From assembly GCA_905236605.1 (NCBI GenBank), contig CAJORD010000072.1, positions 1-10,961 on the forward strand: 10,961 nt of DNA. Reading direction: 5' to 3'. The notes under the pieces are model-generated. The model did no database searches and was not told where the DNA came from. It saw only the letters and a list, made by a program, of their open reading frames with translations. How positions within the stretch are numbered: position 1 is the first letter of the stretch; each line of letters opens with the position of its first letter. The translations under genes were made by a program, and so were the position numbers. Below, piece by piece: positions 1-5,721 of this stretch. The stretch is from an uncultured Synergistales bacterium (GTDB lineage Bacteria > Synergistota > Synergistia > Synergistales > Aminobacteriaceae).

Positions 1-82
1 ACGTAGAGATTCGAACTCTAGGAACGGCAAGCCGCTCAGTTGATTTCGAGTCAACCGCCTTCGACCACTCGGCCACGTCTCC
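1..82 (-). tRNA. tRNA-Ser (anticodon CGA), 3' end cut by window edge
   Basis: Read on the minus strand from 82, the sequence folds as a class II tRNA. The 5' acceptor strand GGAGACG is at 82-76. The anticodon stem is 55-51 paired with 43-39 around the loop CTCGAAA, giving anticodon CGA (48-46), which reads UCG serine codons. A long variable arm (38-21) contains a CGGC/GCCG stem, as expected for tRNA-Ser. The T arm at 20-4 has the TTCGAAT loop. Only the first three bases of the 3' acceptor strand (CGT) are inside the window, so the rest of the acceptor stem, the discriminator and any encoded CCA lie to the left. Confidence 0.96.
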
Positions 83-125
83 ACATGTAATAAATGATGT
101 GAATATTGATTGATTGACGGCCGTT

Positions 126-154
126 ATTATCCGTTCAAAATTTTTTTTTGTCAA
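126..154 (-). promoter_or_regulatory. Sigma-70-type promoter for tRNA-Ser
   Basis: On the minus strand there is a perfect -35 TTGACA (154-149), a 17-nt spacer and a -10 GATAAT (131-126). The predicted transcription start is near 119, about 37 nt before the tRNA 5' end at 82. The match and position are what a strong stable-RNA promoter should look like. Confidence 0.8.
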
Positions 155-381
155 TGGCAATTTAGATTTTTAATTTGAAACTTGTAAATCGAATTTTTAA
201 ATTCAAAATCGTGTTCGTGAGTTTGCCTCCTCACTATTTAATTTAAAGATTTTTGTAGTGACCAAAGTAGTGAACAAAATAAAATTCTCCCGTCCAATAA
301 ACGAGAGAATTAATAATTTAATTTATTATAGCAAATTTTTAATTGCGCGTAATATAATTAAAAAAAATTTTTGAAGGGAGC
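155..381. other. A+T-rich intergenic stretch, no gene seen
   Basis: This stretch lies between the divergent tRNA-Ser promoter and the promoter of the SGNH/MBOAT pair. I found no convincing reading frame with a ribosome binding site. It holds a near-repeat (GTAGTGACC and AGTAGTGAAC, about 255-275), a short inverted repeat GTGAG...CTCAC near 217-235, and the hairpin at 283-311 listed separately. A purine-rich AAGGGAG at 374-380 resembles a Shine-Dalgarno site but lies upstream of the best promoter. Confidence 0.5.
283..311. terminator. Hairpin, possible minus-strand terminator
   Basis: The arms ATTCTC-C-CGT (284-293) and ACG-A-GAGAAT (301-310) pair with one mismatch (C290/A304) around a 7-nt loop; A283-T311 may extend the stem. 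On the minus strand the stem is followed by TTTATTTTG, as in an intrinsic terminator. No minus-strand gene runs into it, so its role is unclear; it could be the end of an unrecognised small RNA or a chance structure. Confidence 0.3.
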
Positions 382-411
382 TTGACAGCTTTGAATAAAT
401 TCGTGTACAAT
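382..411 (+). promoter_or_regulatory. Sigma-70-type promoter upstream of the SGNH/MBOAT pair
   Basis: A perfect -35 TTGACA (382-387), an 18-nt spacer and a -10 TACAAT (406-411, five of six matches). Transcription should start near 418, inside the 7-bp tandem repeat, leaving a leader of about 25 nt before the ATG at 444. It is the only good plus-strand promoter seen before the SGNH gene. Confidence 0.75.
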
Positions 412-440
412 CACGAGCCACGAGCCACGAGCCACGAGCC
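412..440 (+). repeat. Heptamer tandem repeat, four copies of ACGAGCC
   Basis: Four perfect head-to-tail copies of ACGAGCC fill 413-440, with an extra C at 412 that matches the unit. The array starts right after the -10 box and ends three bases before the ATG at 444, so it makes up almost the whole predicted leader. Because the unit is 7 bp, a change in copy number would shift any reading frame crossing it and would change the leader length. It is also much richer in G+C than the flanking DNA. Confidence 0.9.
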
Positions 441-443
441 ATA

Positions 444-541
444 ATGTCGTTTTAAAATTTTTCACGAATCTTTTCAAAATTTCTTTATCGATTTTTCTTG
501 CATTAGTTATTCTCAACGCGTTCTGTTTCCTCTATTATAAC
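444..541 (+). other. Out-of-frame 5' part of the SGNH gene encoding its membrane anchor
   Basis: The frame of the SGNH gene stays open upstream of 542 as far as 395, and from 452 it encodes a basic start followed by a hydrophobic run (LKFFTNLFKIS, then LSIFLALVILNAFCFLYY). This is a convincing N-terminal signal anchor that joins smoothly to the downstream protein. No ATG, GTG or TTG is in this frame before 542. ATG 444 (ATG TCG TTT TAA) enters it only if one T is added to the T4 tract at 450-453; the product would then start MSFLKFFTNL. The ribosome binding site for 444 is weak (GAG at 436-438). What is seen is the open frame and its hydrophobic translation; the single-base loss is inferred. 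Confidence 0.7.
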
Positions 542-1441
542 TTGCATCAGCATCACATAGACCCCGACGGCGCTACGGATTATCGCGCGGATTCAAAGAC
601 GTTTACTTCAAAAATGACTGAAGGGTTTGCGTGGGGATTTTCAAACAACGAAGGCTATTATAACGATTTCGATTATAAAACGGGCATGAGCATTGATATT
701 TTGGTCATGGGATCTTCGCACATGGAAGCATTACAATTTCAAACAAAATACAATGCTACAAAAATTTTGAGCAAACTATCTCAAAAAATTGCATACAATC
801 TTGGAATTTCAGGACATAATTTTTTAACATGCGCTTCAAATTTAAGAGCTGCTGTACAAAAATATAAACCCAAATTTGTGTTAATCGAAACGGCTACGGT
901 GAATTTTTCCGAGAAATCATTGCGAGAAGTTTTAGAAGGTCGCCGTGCAAAAATTCCAGCTTACGATAAAGGCGTGCTTTCAATGCTGCGAAGAAATAAC
1001 TTTTTTCGACTGATGTACGCGCAATTCTTCCAAAACTTTTTCAAAACTTACATAGTTGGCATACAAAAATCTTCTCCTGCCGTTGCAAATGATAATGGAA
1101 CAATGCTCACAAAATTGTTAAATCAAATGTCTTCAACCGTTGCAAACGCCGGCGCGAAATTAATAATCGCGTATCACCCGTCAGTCTCATTAACTAAAGA
1201 CGGCTCATTAAAAATCGAAGGCGATCCCGAAGCCGTGAGAATCTTCGCTGAAGCCTGTAAAACAAACGGAATTTATTTTATAGATATGAGCGAAAGATTT
1301 TTGCGTGAATACAATGAAAATTACACTTTGCCATATGGATTTTTTAATTCATCAGTCGGCAAAGGTCATATGAACAAGGACGGACACAGAATGTTTGCCG
1401 AAGAGATTTATAAATTAATGCAAAGGATAGAGGCTGATTAA
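542..1441 (+). CDS. SGNH-hydrolase-like protein (AlgJ/DltD-like partner of an MBOAT acyltransferase)
   Basis: Probably an extracytoplasmic acetyl-transfer or esterase protein working with the MBOAT enzyme encoded next. The 299-residue frame from TTG 542 shows an SGNH block I, GSSHME at residues 57-62 (Ser nucleophile), and a C-terminal GHMN-KDGHR block at 275-283 (His 276) as in the last SGNH block. The usual Asp three residues before that His is Gly here, so the protein may use a dyad or an Asp elsewhere. Between them, a KFVLIET strand and an AKLIIAYHPS strand fit an alpha/beta fold. TTG 542 is unlikely to be the native start: it has no good ribosome binding site and would drop the membrane anchor encoded just upstream (444-541). 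The stop at 1439-1441 is 2 nt before the MBOAT start, indicating one operon. The fold assignment is fairly sure; the substrate is not known. Confidence 0.75.
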   Translation: MHQHHIDPDGATDYRADSKTFTSKMTEGFAWGFSNNEGYYNDFDYKTGMSIDILVMGSSHMEALQFQTKYNATKILSKLSQKIAYNLGISGHNFLTCASNLRAAVQKYKPKFVLIETATVNFSEKSLREVLEGRRAKIPAYDKGVLSMLRRNNFFRLMYAQFFQNFFKTYIVGIQKSSPAVANDNGTMLTKLLNQMSSTVANAGAKLIIAYHPSVSLTKDGSLKIEGDPEAVRIFAEACKTNGIYFIDMSERFLREYNENYTLPYGFFNSSVGKGHMNKDGHRMFAEEIYKLMQRIEAD

Positions 1442-1443
1442 TC

Positions 1444-2826
1444 ATGTTGTTTACTTCTCCAGTATTTTTAATTTTTTTTATTGCGGTGCTTGCAGGAGTT
1501 GCGATAATTCAAAGATTTTCCACAGAGCGAACGAAACAATTTTTTTTGTTAATCGCGAGTTATTTTTTCTATGGTTGGTGGGATTGGCGATTTTGCTTCT
1601 TGCTTTTATTTGTTACGTCGGTGTCGTATATCACAGCGTTGTATTCAAATAAAAAGGCCGTATATGTTTTTGGTGTAGCAGTGCCATTAGTTGTACTTGG
1701 AATTTTCAAATATTTTGATTTCTTTCTTGAATCATTCGGCTCAACGTCAACATTAAAAATAATTTTGCCCGTTGGAATTTCGTTTTACACGTTTCAAGCC
1801 TTGAGTTACGTTATCGACGTTCATCGCGAGAAAATCTCTGTCGAGAAAGATTTTATAAAATTGGCGTTGTACATAAGTTTTTTCCCGCAGCTTGTAGCAG
1901 GGCCGATTGTGCGAGCATCTGATTTTTTGCCGCAACTTCACGAGCCTTCGCACAAACTTACAACCGAAAATTTTTTAATGGGAATACAAATTATAGCGAT
2001 GGGATTTTTTAAGAAAATTGTATTGGCGGATCATCTTTCTGTCTTCATTGATGATGTTTTCAAAGTTCCTGTGGCGTTTCATTGGGCTACAATAATTTTG
2101 GCGGTTGTGTCGTATGCAATGCAAATTTACTTTGATTTCTCTGGATATTCAGATATTGCGATAGGCTGCGCAAAATGCCTTGGCTACGAGTTTAACGTGA
2201 ATTTCAATTTGCCGTATATATCCAAAAGTGTAACGGAATTTTGGCGACGTTGGCATATTTCATTATCGACATGGCTGCGAGATTATTTGTATATTCCGCT
2301 CGGCGGCAATAGATGTGGACGTGTTCGACAGCTTGCAAATTTAATGATTACAATGTTGCTAGGCGGCCTGTGGCATGGCGCAAATTGGACATTTGTATTT
2401 TGGGGCTGCTTGAACGGAGTTGCGTTGTGCGCTGAAAAACTCCTCTTAAAACCTGATATAAAGAGCCCTGGAACATTAAAGACGCTTGCAAAAATTATTA
2501 TTACAACTTCATTTATTTCGTTTACGTGGATATTTTTCAGAGCGGAGAATTTTTCTGACGCGTGGGCAGTCGTGCGCGGGATTTTGACGCTTCAAAATGG
2601 AATTGCACAGCCGTTTTTGTGGTCTTTCGTCGCTGGTATTTTGCTGATAATTTCTGAAGTTGTATCGACATTGAGAGCGCATAAATTAAGAATTGAAGTA
2701 TGTGGATTTACTCCAATCCTTGATTTACGAACAATAAGTGGGCAGACTGTATTTTTTACTTTTGTGGGATTAATCCTTGCGCTTGCATTCACTGGCGAAA
2801 ATCCTTTTGTTTACTTTCAATTTTGA
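1444..2826 (+). CDS. MBOAT family O-acyltransferase (AlgI-like)
   Basis: An integral membrane O-acyltransferase, 460 aa, the usual length for AlgI/PatA-type proteins that carry acetyl groups across the membrane for O-acetylation of a polysaccharide or cell-wall glycan. Diagnostic blocks are an early FYGWWDWRF (42-50), LPVGISFYTFQALSYVID (108-125), FPQLVAGPIVR (147-157), YFDFSGYSDIAIG (229-241), EFWRRWHISLSTWLRDY (265-281), IPLGGNR (284-290) and GGLWHGANWTFVFWG (307-321), the last containing the MBOAT catalytic His 311. The sequence is rich in hydrophobic helices and ends ENPFVYFQF, as is typical. One oddity is CLNG at 322-325, where relatives generally have LHG. A GAGG (1430-1433) lies 10 nt before ATG 1444. 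With the SGNH protein upstream it forms a standard acetylation pair; the glycan cannot be read from the window. Confidence 0.95.
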   Translation: MLFTSPVFLIFFIAVLAGVAIIQRFSTERTKQFFLLIASYFFYGWWDWRFCFLLLFVTSVSYITALYSNKKAVYVFGVAVPLVVLGIFKYFDFFLESFGSTSTLKIILPVGISFYTFQALSYVIDVHREKISVEKDFIKLALYISFFPQLVAGPIVRASDFLPQLHEPSHKLTTENFLMGIQIIAMGFFKKIVLADHLSVFIDDVFKVPVAFHWATIILAVVSYAMQIYFDFSGYSDIAIGCAKCLGYEFNVNFNLPYISKSVTEFWRRWHISLSTWLRDYLYIPLGGNRCGRVRQLANLMITMLLGGLWHGANWTFVFWGCLNGVALCAEKLLLKPDIKSPGTLKTLAKIIITTSFISFTWIFFRAENFSDAWAVVRGILTLQNGIAQPFLWSFVAGILLIISEVVSTLRAHKLRIEVCGFTPILDLRTISGQTVFFTFVGLILALAFTGENPFVYFQF

Positions 2827-2835
2827 TGATATAAT
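2807..2835 (+). promoter_or_regulatory. Extended -10 promoter of the cobalamin operon
   Basis: A -35 TTGTTT (2807-2812), a 17-nt spacer and a perfect -10 TATAAT (2830-2835) preceded by TGA, which makes an extended -10. It overlaps the last codons and stop of the MBOAT gene. Start of transcription would be near 2842, leaving about 30 nt of leader before the cbiC ATG. The leader is too short for a cobalamin riboswitch. Confidence 0.75.
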
Positions 2836-2872
2836 CGCGCGTAAGACTAAATCGGGAAATGAGGTTAAAATT

Positions 2873-3469
2873 ATGCGCCCAGCTGAAATAGAAAAAGAGA
2901 GCATGAGGATAATTGAAAATGAAATTGGCGAATATTGCGGTCTTGAAGAGAATTTAGCAATAATAAAGCGTGTAATTCATGCGACGGCGGATTTTGATTT
3001 TTTAGATAATCTATATTTTTCTGAAAATGTTGTAAAAATAGCGCGCGAAGTCCTTAAAAACGGCGCTACAATCGTAACTGATACATTAATGTTAGCAGCT
3101 GGGATAAGTAAAAAATACAATCTAAAAATAGTTTGCAATGTAGCTGACGAAAGTATAAAAAATGAGGCTGAAAATCGCGGTGTTACACGTTCTATTATAA
3201 ATATCGAGCAAGCAGTTAAAAATTTTCCCAATGCAATTTATGCAATAGGTAACGCGCCTACAGCATTGATACGACTATGTGAATTAATTAACAATAAACA
3301 AGCTAATCCAACGTTAGTAATTGGTGTACCAGTTGGATTTGTAAACGTGATTGAGGCTAAGCAAATGTTAGACGCTATCGACGTTCCTAAAATTATAGCT
3401 AAAGGCCGTAAAGGCGGGACTACGGTAGCATGTGCAATAATAAACGCGTTATTGTATGGTCTTGACTAA
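2873..3469 (+). CDS. cbiC: Cobalt-precorrin-8 methylmutase CbiC
   Basis: Moves the methyl group from C11 to C12 of cobalt-precorrin-8 to give cobyrinate, in the cytoplasm. The 198-residue product is close to the family length of about 200-210. The block RVIHATADFDF (33-43) carries the catalytic His 36. Further family blocks are the NGATIVTDTLML region, the PNAIYAIGNAPTAL region and VIGVPVGFVNVIEAK near the C terminus. I chose ATG 2873 because GAGG (2861-2864) lies 8 nt upstream and the family begins close to this point; a longer frame from 2777 would overlap the MBOAT gene by 50 bp and include the promoter. The stop at 3467-3469 directly abuts the ATG of cbiD, so the two are probably translationally coupled. 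Confidence 0.95.
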   Translation: MRPAEIEKESMRIIENEIGEYCGLEENLAIIKRVIHATADFDFLDNLYFSENVVKIAREVLKNGATIVTDTLMLAAGISKKYNLKIVCNVADESIKNEAENRGVTRSIINIEQAVKNFPNAIYAIGNAPTALIRLCELINNKQANPTLVIGVPVGFVNVIEAKQMLDAIDVPKIIAKGRKGGTTVACAIINALLYGLD

Positions 3470-4513
3470 ATGCGTTTTGGCTTTACGACTGGAATATGCG
3501 CGGCAGCTGCTGCGAAGGCTTCAGCGATATTTGATCATTGCGGCGAAATTGTAAATACTGTTTGTGTAAAAAATTTGGAAAATCACGAATTTGTTTTGAA
3601 AGTGCTGCATGAAAATGAAAAATTTTTCAGCGTTATCAAGGATTCCGGCGACGATAAGGGCGATATAACTAATGGAATAAAAATTTTTGCACGTGTCGAA
3701 ATTTTAGATACAAACGGAGAAATTTTTTTTGAAAATGGCGGTGGCGTTGGTGTTGTAACATTACCTGGATTAAAAATTTCAGTCGGTGAGCTAGCTATTA
3801 ATCCTGTTCCGCGTGAAATAATTCGCCGTGCTGTGCGTGAGATAATTCCAAAATCTTCAATGAAAATTACAATAAAAATTCCTGAAGGTGAAAAAATTGC
3901 ATTAAGGACCTTTAATCCGCGACTAGGCATTATAGGCGGACTTTCGATTTTAGGAACGACAGGATTTGTGAAGCCAACAAATGAAAAAGCGTTATTGGAT
4001 TCTCTCACATTGGAACTAAGTATGATTTTTGCACTTGGTTTTCAAGAGATTTATATCACGTTCGCAAATAGTGGAGAGGCTGCTTTACGTGAGATTTTTT
4101 TGTTAGATACTCGCAACGTAATACAATGTGGCAATTATATTGGATATGTCATTGATGAGGCTGTACGACTTGGATTTAAGCACTTAATCATCTGTGGACA
4201 CCCGGGAAAGTTATTGAAAGTTGCGGCAGGCTCCTTTAATACACACAGCAAAATCGCAGACGGAAGACTTGAGGCTCTTTGTACACATTTAGCATTAGTA
4301 GGCGCTGAACGTGAACTTATACAGCAAATTTTTAATTCAAATACAACGAACGAAGCGATAGAAATTATCGAGCAAGCTAATTTTAATTTTGTGTGGGATA
4401 ATATTGCGAATATAGTATCAAAAAAATGTCATCAAAGGACGTCTTATAAGATGAAATTTGATGTGTTTTTAATTAATACCAACGGAGAAATTTTAGGGAA
4501 ATACTATGATTAA
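3470..4513 (+). CDS. cbiD: Cobalt-precorrin-5B C1-methyltransferase CbiD
   Basis: SAM-dependent C1 methylation of cobalt-precorrin-5B to give cobalt-precorrin-6A, a step specific to the oxygen-independent cobalamin route. The 347-aa length is near the usual 350-370. The N terminus MRFGFTTGICAAAAAKAS has the family hallmark GFTTG-C-AAAAKA. Other conserved blocks are ITNGI (66-70), GVGVVTLPGL (92-101), NPRLGIIGGLSILGTTG (149-165) and CGHPGKLLKVAAGSFNTHS (242-260). The start follows the cbiC stop with no gap and no clear Shine-Dalgarno of its own, so coupling is likely. Its last 8 nt overlap the start of the cbiE-cbiT gene. All key blocks are intact. Confidence 0.97.
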   Translation: MRFGFTTGICAAAAAKASAIFDHCGEIVNTVCVKNLENHEFVLKVLHENEKFFSVIKDSGDDKGDITNGIKIFARVEILDTNGEIFFENGGGVGVVTLPGLKISVGELAINPVPREIIRRAVREIIPKSSMKITIKIPEGEKIALRTFNPRLGIIGGLSILGTTGFVKPTNEKALLDSLTLELSMIFALGFQEIYITFANSGEAALREIFLLDTRNVIQCGNYIGYVIDEAVRLGFKHLIICGHPGKLLKVAAGSFNTHSKIADGRLEALCTHLALVGAERELIQQIFNSNTTNEAIEIIEQANFNFVWDNIANIVSKKCHQRTSYKMKFDVFLINTNGEILGKYYD

Positions 4514-5699
4514 TGAAATTACAGTTGCAGGCGTGGGAAGCGGCTCAGAACTTACTTTAACTCCAGAAGTAAAAAATACTATTGAAGGAGCTGATATTAT
4601 TGTATCAAGTTTGCGATTTTCTGAATTAATCCCTGCAAATAAAGAATTTATCCCACTTACAAAAATTCAGGATACTTTTGTCAAAATACAAAATTATTCT
4701 GGAAAAATTTTAATTTTAGTATCAGGCGATCCTGGATTATACAGCCTTTTGCCTTTAGTAAAAAAATTTTTTCATGATACAAATATAAAAGTATTGCCGG
4801 GGCTAAGCTCGTTACAAATTTTGTGCGCTTATGCTTGCGAAAATTGGAATGATGCTAAAATTTTTTCCGGTCATGGAAGAGAATTAAATGTTGGTGAATT
4901 CCTCAACTCTGTTGAAAGAAATCAGCGCACCATTTTAGTTTGTGACAAAAAATTTTCGCCTACTTGGGCATGTGATGAATTAAAAAATTTTGAATCTATC
5001 GAAGTTTTTATAGGTTCAAATTTAGGAAGTCATGATGAAATTTTTTTACATGGTAAGCCTTCAAATTTTTTATATAAAACTTTTCCAGAGCTTTCAATCA
5101 TGTTAATAAAAAATCATGATATTTACTCATTTAATAAACTTTTTTTGCGTAACAGCGATTTTTTACGTGAAAAAGATATTGTAATTACAAACGAAAATGT
5201 GCGTGCTGCAATAATTTCAAAATTGGAATTAACGTCCGACTCCTTATTATGGGATATTGGAGCCGGTTCAGGTTCTATCAGCATTAACGCGACTCTGTTA
5301 AATCTTTCAATGCAAGTGTATGCAATAGAAAAAAATACCCAAGCTGTAGAGTTAATTAAAAAAAATACAGCTAAATTTCATTTACATAATATCGAAATTC
5401 ATGAAGGATTAGCAAGTGAAATTATTAAAAATCTCCCTATACCATCGCATGTTTTCATAGGCGGCAGCGGCGGTGAAATGAAACAGATTTTAGACTTTAT
5501 TACAAAAATACAATCTTCACTTCGCATAGTCGTTGCGTGTGTAACATTGGAAAATTTTAATCTCGCATATGAACTAATGAAAGACATGAAAAACTTTGAA
5601 ACTACTCAAATTTCTGTGACATCATCACGGCCTCTTAATGACGACTTAACTTTGATGAAAGCAAATAATCCAGTTATGATTTTGTGCGCTGACATATAA
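4506..5699 (+). CDS. cbiET: Fused cobalt-precorrin C5/C15-methyltransferase, CbiE-CbiT
   Basis: A bifunctional enzyme of 397 aa that methylates the corrin ring at C5 and C15 and decarboxylates the C12 acetate, acting just before CbiC. Residues 1 to about 205 are a CbiE (tetrapyrrole methylase) domain: ITVAGVGSGSELTLTPE (5-21), LVSGDPGLYSLLP (71-83), VLPGLSSLQ (96-104) and SGHGRE (121-126). Residues about 215-397 are a CbiT Rossmann methyltransferase: ITNENVRAAIISKL (227-240), SAM motif I LLWDIGAGSGS (247-257) and VFIGGSGG (316-323). The same fusion occurs as CobL in the aerobic pathway and as CbiET in many anaerobes. The ATG at 4506 overlaps the end of cbiD. The gene is very A+T-rich, like the two before it, and ends at the hairpin at 5703. 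Confidence 0.96.
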   Translation: MINEITVAGVGSGSELTLTPEVKNTIEGADIIVSSLRFSELIPANKEFIPLTKIQDTFVKIQNYSGKILILVSGDPGLYSLLPLVKKFFHDTNIKVLPGLSSLQILCAYACENWNDAKIFSGHGRELNVGEFLNSVERNQRTILVCDKKFSPTWACDELKNFESIEVFIGSNLGSHDEIFLHGKPSNFLYKTFPELSIMLIKNHDIYSFNKLFLRNSDFLREKDIVITNENVRAAIISKLELTSDSLLWDIGAGSGSISINATLLNLSMQVYAIEKNTQAVELIKKNTAKFHLHNIEIHEGLASEIIKNLPIPSHVFIGGSGGEMKQILDFITKIQSSLRIVVACVTLENFNLAYELMKDMKNFETTQISVTSSRPLNDDLTLMKANNPVMILCADI

Positions 5700-5702
5700 A
5701 AA

Positions 5703-5721
5703 GACCGGCTATTAACCGGTC
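5703..5721. terminator. Shared terminator hairpin between convergent genes
   Basis: GACCGG (5703-5708) and CCGGTC (5716-5721) form a perfect 6-bp G+C-rich stem around a 7-nt loop. On the minus strand it is followed by TTTTTATAT, a good terminator for the LRR gene, whose stop codon (5722-5720) lies in the stem. On the plus strand it starts 4 nt after the cbiET stop and is followed by AAAATTTTAATT, a weaker tail. It likely works in both directions, best on the minus strand. Confidence 0.85.

Noticed and set aside
412..440. CRISPR or iteron-type array
   Set aside because: The units are 7 bp with no spacers and only four copies, next to a promoter and far from any replication gene. It is a simple tandem repeat.
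450..456. Programmed -1 frameshift at TTTTAAA in the SGNH gene
   Set aside because: Slippage from TTT to GTT in the P site would pair poorly, there is no clear stimulatory structure, and a shift at the third codon would be unusual. A missing base or repeat-based switching is simpler.
2777..2872. Extended N terminus of cbiC from an ATG at 2777
   Set aside because: It would overlap the MBOAT gene and contain the promoter, and its translation has no family resemblance. ATG 2873 has a good ribosome binding site and fits the family length.
2827..2872. Cobalamin riboswitch before cbiC
   Set aside because: The gap between the MBOAT stop and cbiC is only 46 nt, too short for the aptamer, and no B12-box-like block is visible.
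3583..4008. Antisense reading frame across cbiD (141 codons)
   Set aside because: It lies fully inside a well-conserved gene on the other strand, has no ribosome binding site and no recognisable protein.
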